DNA of 34,652 nucleotides, taken from positions 1,080,093-1,114,744 of the forward strand of contig NZ_HE978588.1 of NCBI RefSeq assembly GCF_000312005.1. Direction: 5' to 3'. Positions 10,254 through 18,754 of the stretch are shown in pieces; position 1 is the first letter of the stretch; the number at the start of each line of letters is the position of its first letter. The notes under the pieces are model-generated. The model was not told where the DNA came from, made no database searches, and saw nothing but the letters and a program-made list of their open reading frames with translations. A program made the position numbers and the translations under genes. Source of the DNA: Cellulomonas massiliensis JC225 (lineage in GTDB: Bacteria > Actinomycetota > Actinomycetes > Actinomycetales > Cellulomonadaceae).

Positions 10254-10259
10254 TAGCCT
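10254..10259 (+). promoter_or_regulatory. -10 box of a leaderless promoter for serS
   Basis: TAGCCT, a 6-nt run (C then five G) and GTG at 10266. The start codon would be the transcription start; no T-box leader fits upstream if this box is used. Confidence 0.6.
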
Positions 10260-10265
10260 CGGGGG

Positions 10266-11549
10266 GTGATCGATCTGCGGCTCCTGCGGGAGGACCCCGA
10301 CCTCGTCCGGGCGAGCCAGGTGGCTCGCGGCGACGACCCCCACCTCGTCGACGAGGTGCTCGACGCCGACGCGCGCCGGCGCTCCGCGCTGACGGAGTTC
10401 GAGACGCTGCGGGCGGAGCAGAAGTCCCACGGCAAGAAGGTCGCGCAGGCCCAGGGCGACGAGAAGCAGGCGCTGCTGGCGCACGGGCGCTCGCTCGCCG
10501 AGCGCGTGAAGGCGCTGCAGTCCGACGCGGACGCCGCCGAGCAGCGCGCGACCGAGCTCGCCCGCCGGATCGGCAACGTCGTCGAGGACGGCGTCCCGGC
10601 GGGCGGCGAGGACGACTACGTGGTGCTGGAGCACGTCGGCACGCCCCGCGACTTCGCGGCGGAGTACGGCGCGGACTTCGCGGTCCGTGACCACCTGGCG
10701 CTCGGCGAGGGCCTCGCGGCCATCGACACCGAGCGCGGCGCCAAGGTGTCGGGCGCGCGGTTCTACTACCTCACCGGCATCGGCGCGCGCCTGGAGCTCG
10801 CGCTGCTCAACGCCGCGGTCGCGAAGGCGCTCGAGGTCGGCTTCACGCCCGTCATCACCCCGACGCTCGTGAAGCCCGAGATCATGGCCGGCACCGGCTT
10901 CCTCGGCGCGCACGCGGACGAGATCTACCGGCTGGAGGCCGACGACCTCTACCTCGTCGGCACCTCGGAGGTCGCGCTCGCGGGCTACCACTCGGGCGAG
11001 ATCCTCGACCTGTCGTCCGGGCCGAAGCGGTACGCCGGCTGGTCGGCCTGCTACCGGCGCGAGGCGGGCTCGTACGGCAAGGACACCCGCGGGATCATCC
11101 GCGTGCACCAGTTCCACAAGGTCGAGGCGTTCTCGTACACGACCGTCGAGGACGCGGCGGACGAGCACCGCCGGATCCTCGGCTGGGAGAAGGACATGCT
11201 CGCGCTCGCCGAGCTGCCCTACCGCGTGATCGACACCGCCGCGGGCGACCTCGGCAGCAGCGCGGCCCGCAAGTTCGACTGCGAGGCGTGGCTGCCGAGC
11301 CAGCAGCGCTACCTCGAGCTGACGTCGACGTCGAACTGCACGACGTTCCAGGCCCGCCGCCTGGGCATTCGCGAGCGCACCGCCGACGGCACCGTCCGCG
11401 CCGCCGCGACGCTCAACGGCACGCTGGCGACGACGCGCTGGATCGTCGCGATCCTCGAGAACCACCAGCAGGCGGACGGGTCGGTCCGGGTCCCGGAGGG
11501 CCTGCGGCCGTACCTGGGCGGCCTCGAGGTGCTGGAGCCGGTGCGATGA
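10266..11549 (+). CDS. serS: Serine--tRNA ligase
   Basis: Charges tRNA-Ser with serine using ATP. The 427-residue class II synthetase starts [18 protein letters not shown] and has the long antiparallel coiled-coil tRNA-binding arm at about residues 30-105. The catalytic core carries motif 2 ([16 protein letters not shown] followed by RVHQFHKVE) and motif 3 ([19 protein letters not shown]). [14 protein letters not shown] stretch just before motif 3 is typical of SerRS. Length is normal. A matching tRNA-Ser(UGA) lies at 27865. The HAD gene overlaps its stop codon (ATGA), so the two are co-translated. Confidence 0.97.
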   Translation: MIDLRLLREDPDLVRASQVARGDDPHLVDEVLDADARRRSALTEFETLRAEQKSHGKKVAQAQGDEKQALLAHGRSLAERVKALQSDADAAEQRATELARRIGNVVEDGVPAGGEDDYVVLEHVGTPRDFAAEYGADFAVRDHLALGEGLAAIDTERGAKVSGARFYYLTGIGARLELALLNAAVAKALEVGFTPVITPTLVKPEIMAGTGFLGAHADEIYRLEADDLYLVGTSEVALAGYHSGEILDLSSGPKRYAGWSACYRREAGSYGKDTRGIIRVHQFHKVEAFSYTTVEDAADEHRRILGWEKDMLALAELPYRVIDTAAGDLGSSAARKFDCEAWLPSQQRYLELTSTSNCTTFQARRLGIRERTADGTVRAAATLNGTLATTRWIVAILENHQQADGSVRVPEGLRPYLGGLEVLEPVR

Positions 11550-12337
11550 GCCGCACGCACCTCGTCGCGCTCGACGTCGACGGCACGCTCATGAGCTACG
11601 ACGGCGTGGTGTCCGACGAGGTGCGCGCGACGCTCGCGGAGCTCGTCGAGGCAGGGGTGCACGTGGTGCTCGCGACCGGTCGGGGCGTGCACTCCGCCGC
11701 GGTCGTGGCCCACGACCTCGGCCTGCACGATACGTGGCTGGTGTGCTCCAACGGCGCGGTGACGGCCCGGACGGACGCCGACGGCGGCTTCCAGGTGCTC
11801 GACACGGTGACGTTCGAGCCGGGGCCGGCGCTGCGGACGATCCAGCTCGAGGTGCCGGACGCGCTGTTCGCGACGGAGGACGTCGGCCGCGGCTTCCTCG
11901 TCACGGGCGAGTTCCCCGAGGGGGAGATCTTCGGGGTGCTGACGCAGGTCCCGTTCGAGCAGCTCGCCTCGACGCCGACGCCGCGCGTGGTCATCCGGCA
12001 GCCCGGCGGCACGGAGCAGGAGTTCCACGAGCTCGTCGAGCGCGTCGGCCTGCACGAGGTCTCCTACGCCGTCGGCTACACGGCGTGGCTCGACCTGACG
12101 CCCGCGGGGGTGACGAAGGCGAGCGCGCTGGAGCAGCTGCGGCGCGAGCTCGGCGTCGAGCCGTTCGCGACCGCCGCGGTCGGCGACGGCGGCAACGACG
12201 TCGAGATGCTCCGCTGGGCGGCGCGCGGGGTCGCGATGGGCCACGCGAGCGAGGCGGTCCGGGCGGCGGCGGACGAGGTCACGGGCACGATCGACGACGA
12301 CGGCGTGCTCGCCGTGCTGCGCAGCCTGCTGCCCTGA
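11546..12337 (+). CDS. Cof-type HAD-IIB family hydrolase
   Basis: A 263-residue haloacid-dehalogenase phosphatase with a type IIB cap. Motif I is [15 protein letters not shown] (nucleophile and acid Asp in DVDGT), motif II the [10 protein letters not shown] segment, and motif [17 protein letters not shown] near the C-terminus. Cof/YidA-type enzymes dephosphorylate sugar phosphates or cofactors such as FMN and PLP intermediates; the substrate is not predictable. Its ATG overlaps the serS stop (ATGA, 11546-11549), implying translational coupling. The link with serS recurs in actinobacteria as far as I know, but no functional reason is established. Confidence 0.9.
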   Translation: MSRTHLVALDVDGTLMSYDGVVSDEVRATLAELVEAGVHVVLATGRGVHSAAVVAHDLGLHDTWLVCSNGAVTARTDADGGFQVLDTVTFEPGPALRTIQLEVPDALFATEDVGRGFLVTGEFPEGEIFGVLTQVPFEQLASTPTPRVVIRQPGGTEQEFHELVERVGLHEVSYAVGYTAWLDLTPAGVTKASALEQLRRELGVEPFATAAVGDGGNDVEMLRWAARGVAMGHASEAVRAAADEVTGTIDDDGVLAVLRSLLP

Positions 12338-12413
12338 CGCCGGGCCCCCTGGAGGGGTGCGGCGGGCGCCGGGGGTCGCCCTCGGGCCGCCGGGTCGTGT
12401 TCAATGCCGGACC

Positions 12414-13421
12414 GTGGCAGGCATCGAGGAGGTGGCCCGGGCCGCGGGGGTGTCGACGGCGACGGTCTCCCGCGCGCTGCGCGGCCTGCCCAACGTCAAC
12501 GACGAGACGCGCGCCCGGGTGCGCCGGGTCGCGCTCGACCTCGGCTACGTCGCCTCGCCGTCCGCGGCGAGCCTCGCGTCGGGGCGGACCCGGACCATCG
12601 GCGTGCTCACCCCGTGGGTCAACCACTGGTTCTTCGCGAACGTCATCGAGGGCGCCGAGCGGGCGCTGCGCGCGGAGGACTTCGACGCGCTGCTGTACAC
12701 GTTCGAGCTGTCCCGCCGCTCCCCGCGCCGCAGCGTCGACCCGGGGGTGCTGCGGCGCCGGGTGGACGGCGTGCTCGTCGTCGGGCTGCCGCTGCACGCG
12801 TCCGAGGTGCGGGCGCTGGAGTCGCTCGGCCGGCCGATCGTGTTCGTCGGCACCGGTGCCCCCGGCCACGTGACGGTACGGCTCGACGACGAGCTCGCGG
12901 CGCGCTCCGCGACGGAGCACCTGCTCGGCCTCGGCCACCGCCGGATCGGCCACCTCACGGGCTCGCCGGACGACACCGACACGTGGTCGCCGCCGATGGC
13001 GCGCCAGCGGGGCTGGCAGCGCGCGCTGGAGGTCGTCGGGGTGACGCCCGACCCGGCGCTGGAGGTGCACGGGTACTTCGACGTGCAGGGCGGCGGCGAG
13101 TCGCTGCGGCGACTGCTGCGCGAGGTGCCCGACGTCACGGCGGTGTTCGCCTCGTCCGACGAGATGGCGATGGGCGCGATCCTCGCGGCGCGCGAGCTCG
13201 GCCTGCGGGTGCCGGAGGACCTGTCGGTGGTCGGCATCGACGGCCACGACCTCGGCGCGCTGGTCGGGCTCACGACGATGGTGCAGGACGCCGTCGACCA
13301 GGGCCGGCTGGCCGCCTCGCTGCTGCTCGACATGATCACGGGCTCCCCCGTGCCGGCCGACGTCGTCTACCCGACGAGCCTGCTCGTCCGGACGTCGACC
13401 GGCCCCGCACCCGTCCGCTGA
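12414..13421 (+). CDS. LacI-family transcriptional regulator
   Basis: A 335-residue repressor-type protein. The N-terminal helix-turn-helix is clear (IEEVARAAGVSTATVSRALR) with the hinge segment PSAASLASGRTRTIG leading to a periplasmic-binding-protein-like effector domain containing HLLGLGHRRIGHLTG and AVFASSDEMAMGAI. It lies immediately upstream of a sugar ABC importer and probably controls it through the cre-like site at 13559. GTG 12414 is chosen because the HTH begins two residues later; TTCAAT at 12400-12405, 8 nt upstream, may be its -10 box on a leaderless transcript. The frame is open to 12357, but those 19 residues precede the normal family start. The effector sugar is unknown. Confidence 0.92.
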   Translation: MAGIEEVARAAGVSTATVSRALRGLPNVNDETRARVRRVALDLGYVASPSAASLASGRTRTIGVLTPWVNHWFFANVIEGAERALRAEDFDALLYTFELSRRSPRRSVDPGVLRRRVDGVLVVGLPLHASEVRALESLGRPIVFVGTGAPGHVTVRLDDELAARSATEHLLGLGHRRIGHLTGSPDDTDTWSPPMARQRGWQRALEVVGVTPDPALEVHGYFDVQGGGESLRRLLREVPDVTAVFASSDEMAMGAILAARELGLRVPEDLSVVGIDGHDLGALVGLTTMVQDAVDQGRLAASLLLDMITGSPVPADVVYPTSLLVRTSTGPAPVR

Positions 13422-13544
13422 CACGTGCCACGCTGCGAGTTCGCTGTGCCGCGCCCCACGGGGAACGCCGGGGCCCGGTCCTGACGTGCGGGAACGCAGT
13501 CGGACGTGTGACTCAATCGTTACCTCATCGTGGTGGTGCCGGTG

Positions 13545-13573
13545 TTGCCAGCCCTCGATGTAAACGCTTGCAT
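13545..13573 (+). promoter_or_regulatory. Candidate promoter of the sugar ABC importer
   Basis: TTGCCA at 13545-13550 matches the -35 consensus at 5 of 6 bases; 17 nt later TTGCAT at 13568-13573 is a weaker -10 (3 of 6). The LacI-type operator overlaps the -10, which is the expected place for repression. Inferred only; the -10 is poor. Confidence 0.35.
13559..13572. promoter_or_regulatory. LacI-family (cre-like) operator
   Basis: TGTAAACGCTTGCA fits the general LacI/CcpA-type consensus TGWAANCGNTNWCA at all but one position. As the 16-mer ATGTAAACGCTTGCAT it is a palindrome with 6 of 8 paired positions around a central CG. It stands out as AT-rich in very GC-rich DNA, between the regulator gene and the binding-protein gene. 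Confidence 0.6.
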
Positions 13574-13582
13574 AGCCCAGGA

Positions 13583-13602
13583 GATCCCGAACGCCCGGGA
13601 TC
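13583..13602 (+). promoter_or_regulatory. Small hairpin in the importer leader
   Basis: GATCCCG and CGGGATC form a perfect 7-bp stem with a 6-nt loop, downstream of the operator and about 90 nt before the lipoprotein start. It could stabilise the transcript or be chance. Confidence 0.3.
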
Positions 13603-13690
13603 GTCCCGTGCTGCGCGCCCCGTGCCGCAGCCCGACGGACGCACCGACGGACCTGCTTCACCCAGTACCACGACGATGTGGAGGATCCGC

Positions 13691-15070
13691 ATGACCAGCA
13701 TCCGTGCACGCCGCACGAGCGCTGCCGTCGCCGGCGGTCTCGGCCTCGCCCTCGCCCTCGCCGCCTGCTCGGGCGACAACGGCGGCGGTGGCGGTGGCGA
13801 CGAGACCGGCTCGACCGACTGCGCCGCGTACGAGCAGTACGGCGACCTCAAGGGCAAGACGATCAGCGTGTACACGTCGATCGTCGAGCCGGAGGCGAAG
13901 CAGCAGACCGACTCCTACAAGCCGTTCGAGGAGTGCACCGGCGCGAAGATCGCGTACGAGGGCTCCCGCGAGTTCGAGGCCCAGCTGCCCGTGCGGCTCC
14001 AGGCCGGCAACCCGCCGGACATCGCGTACGTCCCGCAGCCCGGCTTCCTCAAGTCGCTCGTCGCGGACTACCCGGACTCCGTCGTCGCGGCGCCGCAGGC
14101 GGTCATCGACAACGCGAACAAGTACTACACCGAGGGCTGGGTCAACTACGGCACGGTCGACGGCACGCTCTACGCCACGCCGCTCGGCGCGAACGTCAAG
14201 TCGTTCGTCTGGTACTCGCCGAAGGCGTTCGCCGACAACGGCTACACGGTCCCCACGACGTGGGACGACCTCATCACGCTGACCGACAAGATCGCCACGG
14301 ACCACCCCGAGGCGAAGCCGTGGTGCGCGGGCATCGAGTCCGGTGACGCCACCGGCTGGCCGGCCACCGACTGGCTGGAGGACGTCGTCCTGCGCGAGGC
14401 CGGGGCCGACGTCTACGACCAGTGGGTCAACCACGAGATCCCGTTCAACGACCCGAAGATCGTCGCGTCGCTCGGGACCGTCGGCTCGATCCTCAAGAAC
14501 GACAAGTACGTCAACGGCGGCATCGGCGACGTGAAGTCGATCGCCACGCAGGCGTGGAACGAGGCCGGCAACCCGATCCCGGACGGCCTGTGCTACCTGC
14601 ACCGCGCGGCGAACTTCTACCAGGCCAACTGGGGCGACGACGTGACCGTCAGCGAGGACCCGTCGGTCGACCGCGGCGTCTACGCCTTCTACCTGCCGAG
14701 CAAGGGGAGCGACAAGCCGCTGCTCGGTGGTGGCGAGTTCGTCACGGCGTTCTCCGACCGGCCCGAGGTCCAGGCGTTCCAGGCGTACCTCTCCAGCCCG
14801 GAGTGGGCGAACGCGAAGGCCAAGGTCACCGGCCAGGGCTGGATCAGCGCCAACAACGGGCTCGACAAGGGCCTGCTGCAGTCGCCGATCGACCAGCTGT
14901 CGTTCGACCTGCTGACGGACGAGAGCTACACGTTCCGCTTCGACGGCTCCGACCAGATGCCGGGCGCCGTGGGTGCGAACGCGTTCTGGAAGCAGATGAC
15001 GGCGTGGATCGGCGAGAACCAGTCCGACCAGGCGACGCTCGACAACATCGAGGCAGCCTGGCCGTCCTGA
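13691..15070 (+). CDS. Sugar ABC transporter substrate-binding lipoprotein
   Basis: A 459-residue extracellular solute-binding protein (family 1, carbohydrate type). The signal peptide ends in the lipobox LAAC with Cys26 as the lipidated residue, followed by a Gly/Asp-rich linker that tethers the protein to the membrane. The mature part has the family-1 pattern: KGKTISVYTSIVEPEAKQ, AGNPPDIAYVPQPGF and, in the hinge region, TPLGANVKSFVWYSPKAFADNGYTVP (given here in two blocks of the same strand). Family members bind oligosaccharides or glycosides; the sugar is unknown. ATG 13691 follows GGAGGA by 5 nt; ATG 13676 in frame lacks such a site. The two permease genes follow after a 16-bp hairpin. 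Confidence 0.92.
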   Translation: MTSIRARRTSAAVAGGLGLALALAACSGDNGGGGGGDETGSTDCAAYEQYGDLKGKTISVYTSIVEPEAKQQTDSYKPFEECTGAKIAYEGSREFEAQLPVRLQAGNPPDIAYVPQPGFLKSLVADYPDSVVAAPQAVIDNANKYYTEGWVNYGTVDGTLYATPLGANVKSFVWYSPKAFADNGYTVPTTWDDLITLTDKIATDHPEAKPWCAGIESGDATGWPATDWLEDVVLREAGADVYDQWVNHEIPFNDPKIVASLGTVGSILKNDKYVNGGIGDVKSIATQAWNEAGNPIPDGLCYLHRAANFYQANWGDDVTVSEDPSVDRGVYAFYLPSKGSDKPLLGGGEFVTAFSDRPEVQAFQAYLSSPEWANAKAKVTGQGWISANNGLDKGLLQSPIDQLSFDLLTDESYTFRFDGSDQMPGAVGANAFWKQMTAWIGENQSDQATLDNIEAAWPS

Positions 15071-15090
15071 CCGGTACGTCTGACTAGGGT

Positions 15091-15127
15091 CCGTGGTGGG
15101 GGCTCCGCGAAGGAGCCCCCACCACGG
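15091..15127 (+). terminator. Intercistronic hairpin between binding protein and permease genes
   Basis: A perfect 16-bp stem (15091-15106 pairing with 15112-15127) with the 5-nt loop GCGAA, 20 nt after the lipoprotein stop and 47 nt before the first permease start. There is no U-tract. In ABC operons such hairpins protect the upstream mRNA end or cause partial termination, giving more binding protein than permease; that role is inferred. Confidence 0.8.
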
Positions 15128-15174
15128 TTCGTCTCAGCCCGGGCAACGCCGCCCGGTGCCTCGCGGAGGTGGGC

Positions 15175-16185
15175 ATGGACTGGTTCCTCAACGCGGAGAG
15201 CGCAGGGCACAAGTTCGCCCTGATGGTCGTCGCGATCCTGCTGTTCGTCCTCGTGATGGGCCTCATCCTGTTCGGGCTCGAGCGCATCCGTCGGCTGCCG
15301 GTCTGGGTGACGGTGCTCGGGTTCCTGGGGCCGACGGTGCTGTTCCTCGCATTCGGCCTGCTGTACCCGGGCATCCGGACGATCTGGACGTCGTTCTTCG
15401 ACGCGCGGAGCGACAACTACGTCGGGCTCGACAACTACGTCACGGCGTTCACGGAGCCCCAGTTCCAGATCGTCCTGCGCAACACCCTGCTCTGGGTGGT
15501 GCTCGTGCCGCTGGTCTCCACCTTCATCGGGCTCGTCTACGCGGTGCTCATCGACCGGACGCGGTTCGAGTCGTTCGCCAAGACGATGATCTTCCTGCCG
15601 CTGTCGATCTCCCTCGTCGGGGCGTCGATCATCTGGAAGTTCGTCTACGAGTACAAGCAGCACGCGGTGAACCCGGTGACGGGCGAGGAGCTCGTGCACC
15701 AGATCGGCATCCTCAACCAGGTGCTGGTGTGGCTCGGCCTCCCGCCGCAGCAGTTCCTGCTGAACCAGCCGTGGAACACGCTGTTCCTCATCGTCGTGAT
15801 GATCTGGATCCAGGCGGGCTTCGCGATGACCGTGCTCTCGGCGGCCGTCAAGGCGATCCCCGACGACATCGTCGAGGCCGCTCGGCTCGACGGCCTGCAC
15901 GGCATCGGGATGTTCCGCTACATCACCGTCCCGAGCATCCGGCCGGCCCTCGTGGTCGTCCTCACGACGATCGCGATCGGCACGCTGAAGGTGTTCGACA
16001 TCGTGCGGACGATGACCGGCGGCAACTTCGGCACGTCCGTGGTCGCGTACGAGTTCTACACGCAGAGCTTCCGGGCGCAGAACGCCGGCCTCGGTGCCGC
16101 GCTGGCGACGATCCTCTTCGTCCTCGTCATCCCGATCGTCGTCTACAACGTCCGCCAGCTGCGCCTCTCGGAGGAGATCCGATGA
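15175..16185 (+). CDS. Sugar ABC transporter permease (MalF type)
   Basis: A 336-residue inner-membrane subunit of a carbohydrate importer. Two hydrophobic spans lie at the N-terminus (about residues 13-35 and 41-65), then the six-helix binding-protein-dependent permease core. The cytoplasmic EAA loop, which contacts the ATPase, is at EAARLDG (234-240) followed by the helix GIGMFRYITVPSIRPAL. ATG 15175 is chosen over GTG 15169 because GGAGGT at 15165-15170 is 4 nt upstream and would overlap the earlier codon. It overlaps the next permease by ATGA, so the two are made in equal amount. Confidence 0.92.
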   Translation: MDWFLNAESAGHKFALMVVAILLFVLVMGLILFGLERIRRLPVWVTVLGFLGPTVLFLAFGLLYPGIRTIWTSFFDARSDNYVGLDNYVTAFTEPQFQIVLRNTLLWVVLVPLVSTFIGLVYAVLIDRTRFESFAKTMIFLPLSISLVGASIIWKFVYEYKQHAVNPVTGEELVHQIGILNQVLVWLGLPPQQFLLNQPWNTLFLIVVMIWIQAGFAMTVLSAAVKAIPDDIVEAARLDGLHGIGMFRYITVPSIRPALVVVLTTIAIGTLKVFDIVRTMTGGNFGTSVVAYEFYTQSFRAQNAGLGAALATILFVLVIPIVVYNVRQLRLSEEIR

Positions 16186-17126
16186 CCGCCCTGCCCCCGC
16201 CGGCACCGCTGACCGAGCAGGTCGCGGACGAGCCGCTGCGCGCCGAGCGTCGGCTCAGCCGAGCGGAGAAGCGTGCGATCGCCGTGAAGGGCAAGCTCAG
16301 CTCGCCCTGGGCGTCGGGCATCGCCATCGTCATCGCGGTGCTCTGGACCATCCCGACCTTCGGCCTGCTGGTCACCTCCTTCCGGCCGAAGGAGGACATC
16401 CGCGCCACCGGCTGGTGGACGGTGTGGCAGGACCCGACGTTCACGCTCGAGAACTACCAGGAGGCGCTGTTCGGGAGCTCGACCAGCCTCGCGACCTACT
16501 TCGTGAACTCGGTCGTCATCACGATCCCCGCGGTCGTCATCCCGATCTCCATCGCCCTGCTCGCGGCGTACGCGTTCGCGTGGATCGACTTCCGGGGCCG
16601 CAACCTGCTGTTCGTCGCGGTCTTCGCGCTGCAGGTCGTCCCGATCCAGGTCACCCTCATCCCGCTGCTCACGCAGTACGTCGACTGGGGGCTGGCCGGG
16701 TCGTTCTGGACGATCTGGCTGTCGCACTCGATCTTCGCGCTGCCGCTGGCGATCTTCCTCCTGCACAACTTCATGAAGGACATCCCGCCGTCGCTCGTCG
16801 AGGCGGCCCGGGTCGACGGCGCGGGACACGTGAAGATCTTCTTCCAGGTGCTCCTGCCGCTCCTCACGCCGGCCATCGCGTCGTTCGCCATCTTCCAGTT
16901 CCTGTGGGTGTGGAACGACCTGCTGGTCGCTCTCACGTTCGCCGGGGGGACGCCGAACGTCGCGCCGCTGACGGTGCGCGTCGCGGAGCTCTCGGGCACC
17001 CGTGGCAGCGCGTGGGAGCTGCTGTCGGCCGGCGCCTTCATCATGACCGTCGTCCCGCTGGTGGTCTTCCTGGCGCTGCAGCGGTACTTCGTCCGCGGCC
17101 TGCTCGCGGGCTCGGTCAAGGGCTGA
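16182..17126 (+). CDS. Sugar ABC transporter permease (MalG type)
   Basis: A 314-residue permease, partner of the preceding MalF-type subunit. A basic cytoplasmic N-terminus (about 45 residues) is followed by six membrane helices. The EAA loop is at EAARVDG (from Glu207), followed by HVKIFFQVLLPLLTPAIA, the usual contact site for the ATPase. Start ATG 16182 overlaps the previous stop. The cluster contains no ATP-binding gene, so a shared MsiK-like ATPase encoded elsewhere is probably used, as is usual for actinobacterial sugar importers. No glycosidase follows, so the transported sugar remains unknown. Confidence 0.93.
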   Translation: MTALPPPAPLTEQVADEPLRAERRLSRAEKRAIAVKGKLSSPWASGIAIVIAVLWTIPTFGLLVTSFRPKEDIRATGWWTVWQDPTFTLENYQEALFGSSTSLATYFVNSVVITIPAVVIPISIALLAAYAFAWIDFRGRNLLFVAVFALQVVPIQVTLIPLLTQYVDWGLAGSFWTIWLSHSIFALPLAIFLLHNFMKDIPPSLVEAARVDGAGHVKIFFQVLLPLLTPAIASFAIFQFLWVWNDLLVALTFAGGTPNVAPLTVRVAELSGTRGSAWELLSAGAFIMTVVPLVVFLALQRYFVRGLLAGSVKG

Positions 17127-17191
17127 CCAGGCAGACGACGAGACGTGCCGGCCTGAGGCAGCGGGGCGGCGCGGGCGCCGGGCTGGTCACC

Positions 17192-17197
17192 TAGCCT
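17192..17197 (+). promoter_or_regulatory. -10 box of a leaderless promoter for the EamA gene
   Basis: TAGCCT, 6-nt spacer, GTG at 17204; no Shine-Dalgarno. It separates this gene from the sugar ABC operon ending 77 nt upstream. Confidence 0.6.
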
Positions 17198-17203
17198 GGG
17201 CGC

Positions 17204-18076
17204 GTGCCCGCCCCGCTGCTGTTCGTCCTCTCCGGGCTGACGCAGTACCTGGGCGCGGCGTTCGCCGTCTGGCTCTTCGCGTCGGTCGCGCCGCCCACCG
17301 TCGCGTGGCTGCGCGTCGTCGTCGCGGCCGTCGTCCTGGTCGCGTGGCGTCGGCCCTGGCGGACACCGGGCGGGTGGACCCGCCGCACGCTGCTCACCAC
17401 CGCGGCGTTCGGGGTCGTGCTGGCCGGGATGAACGTCGCCTTCTACGTCGCGATCGCGCACCTGCCGCTCGGCACGGCCGTCGCCCTCGAGTTCGCCGGC
17501 CCGGTCGCCGTCGCGGCGGTCACCGGCAGGACGTGGCGCGAGCGCGCGGCGATCGCCGTCGCGGCGGTCGGCGTCGTCCTGCTCGCGGGCGTCTCGCTCG
17601 ACACCGGGCCCACCGCCGCCGTGGGGCTGGTGGCGATCGCCGTCGCGGCGGCGTGCTGGGCGGGGTACATCCTGCTCGGGCGCCGCGTGGCCACGTCGCA
17701 GGTGGGCGGGCTCACGGGCCTGTCGGTCGCGATGGCCGCCGGCGCGGTCGTGTTCGCGCCGTTCCTGGCGGGCGGCGCCGGTCCGGTGCTGCACGACTGG
17801 CGGCTCGCGCTCGCGGTGGTCGCCGTCGGGGTGCTCTCGTCGGTCGTGCCCTACGCGATCGAGCAGGTCGTGCTGCGGCGCGTCTCGGCGGCCACGTTCG
17901 CCGTGCTGCTCGCGCTGCTGCCGGTGACGTCGGCGGTCGTCGGCGCGGTCGTGCTGCGGCAGGTGCCGCACGGCCTGGAGGTCGTCGGCCTGCTGCTCGT
18001 CTCCGGTGCGATCGCCCTCACCGCGCGCAGCACGCCGCAGGACGAGCGCGACGCCGAGGCGCCGCCGCCCGCCTGA
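17204..18076 (+). CDS. EamA family (DMT) transporter, RhtA-like
   Basis: A 290-residue integral membrane protein with ten predicted helices arranged as two EamA repeats. It starts LLFVLSGLTQYLGAAFAVWL, and contains the motif MNVAFYVAIAHLPLGTAVAL, which is typical of RhtA/YdcZ-like amino acid and metabolite exporters; the second half repeats it as VLSSVVPYAIEQVVLRRVSA. Members export threonine, homoserine or other small metabolites; the substrate here is not known. It converges with the Bpa gene. The start is set by the leaderless box; nothing in the neighbourhood suggests a pathway. Confidence 0.87.
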   Translation: MPAPLLFVLSGLTQYLGAAFAVWLFASVAPPTVAWLRVVVAAVVLVAWRRPWRTPGGWTRRTLLTTAAFGVVLAGMNVAFYVAIAHLPLGTAVALEFAGPVAVAAVTGRTWRERAAIAVAAVGVVLLAGVSLDTGPTAAVGLVAIAVAAACWAGYILLGRRVATSQVGGLTGLSVAMAAGAVVFAPFLAGGAGPVLHDWRLALAVVAVGVLSSVVPYAIEQVVLRRVSAATFAVLLALLPVTSAVVGAVVLRQVPHGLEVVGLLLVSGAIALTARSTPQDERDAEAPPPA

Positions 18077-18095
18077 GTGCCGCCCCGACGGGGGT

Positions 18096-18692
18096 CTAGA
18101 GGTACTGACCGGTGCCGGGCGGGTGCTCCTCGCCCGGCTCGACCGCCGCACCGGGCACGACGAGCCCCGGGCGCCCGCCCGGGCCGGGCGGCAGCGCGCG
18201 GCGCATCTGCGACAGCTGCGCCTGGGCCGCCATCTGCTGCGCGACGAGCGCGGTCTGGATGCCGTGGAACAGGCCCTCGAGCCACCCGACGAGCTGCGCC
18301 TGCGCGATGCGGAGCTCGGCGTCCGAGGGCGGGGTGTCGCCGTCGTCCACGAAGGGCAGCGTGATGCGGTGCAGCTCCTCGACCAGCTCGGGGGACAGGC
18401 CCTCCTCGAGCTCGGCGAGCGACCGCTCGTGCACCTCGGCCAGGCGAGCGCGGGCCCGGTCGTCGAGCGGGGCGCTGCGGACCTCGTCGAGCAGCTGCTT
18501 GATCATCGTCCCGATCCGCATGACCTTGGCCGGCTGGTTGACGAGTGACCCGACTCCCTCGTCCTGCGGTCCCTGGTCGTCGTCCGTCGCGGTCTCGTCG
18601 CCGAGCACCACGACGCGCGGCGCGCGGGTCTGCTCGGCCTGCTCGCGCTGCTCGTCCTGCTCCGGCCCCGGTCGCTCGCTGCTGTCCGTCAC
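18096..18692 (-). CDS. bpa: Bacterial proteasome activator (Bpa/PafE, DUF2587)
   Basis: A 198-residue cytosolic protein. In mycobacteria Bpa forms a ring that docks on the 20S proteasome and opens its gate without ATP, aiding breakdown of unfolded proteins such as HspR. The core is recognisable: GSLVNQPAKVMRIGTMIKQL, LDEVRSAPLDDRAR, LEEGLSPELVEELHRI and QLVGWLEGLFHGIQTALVAQ, forming a four-helix bundle. The N-terminus is Glu/Gln-rich and disordered. The last four residues are GQYL, the proteasome-docking motif. I start at GTG 18692, preceded by GAGAAT and a 6-nt spacer; the frame remains open 12 codons further. No proteasome gene lies in this window. Confidence 0.92.
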   Translation of the reverse strand: MTDSSERPGPEQDEQREQAEQTRAPRVVVLGDETATDDDQGPQDEGVGSLVNQPAKVMRIGTMIKQLLDEVRSAPLDDRARARLAEVHERSLAELEEGLSPELVEELHRITLPFVDDGDTPPSDAELRIAQAQLVGWLEGLFHGIQTALVAQQMAAQAQLSQMRRALPPGPGGRPGLVVPGAAVEPGEEHPPGTGQYL

Positions 18693-18698
18693 CCCGGC

Positions 18699-18704
18699 AT
18701 TCTC
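18699..18704 (-). promoter_or_regulatory. Possible -10 box of a leaderless bpa transcript
   Basis: On the minus strand: GAGAAT, 6-nt spacer, GTG at 18692. It keeps only the A2 and T6 of the TANNNT consensus, so the call is weaker than for neighbouring genes. Confidence 0.35.
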
Positions 18705-18741
18705 GCCCGGACGACGGGCCGGCGGCACGTCGGGGCCTCAC

Positions 18742-18747
18742 TAGGGT
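18742..18747 (+). promoter_or_regulatory. -10 box of a leaderless promoter for the AGE epimerase gene
   Basis: TAGGGT, 7-nt spacer, ATG at 18755, no ribosome binding site. Confidence 0.6.
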
Positions 18748-18754
18748 GAACGCC

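Noticed and set aside
13432..13460. GCGAGTTCG near 13435 as a third copy of the palindromic element
   Set aside because: Only about 9 bases match one arm, and no complementary second arm or inner sequence follows. Chance in GC-rich DNA is enough.
12404..15070. One continuous frame from within the LacI gene through the binding-protein gene as a fusion
   Set aside because: The first 1.3 kb is out of frame with the LacI protein and Arg-rich. The real gene starts at 13691 with a ribosome site and a lipoprotein signal peptide.
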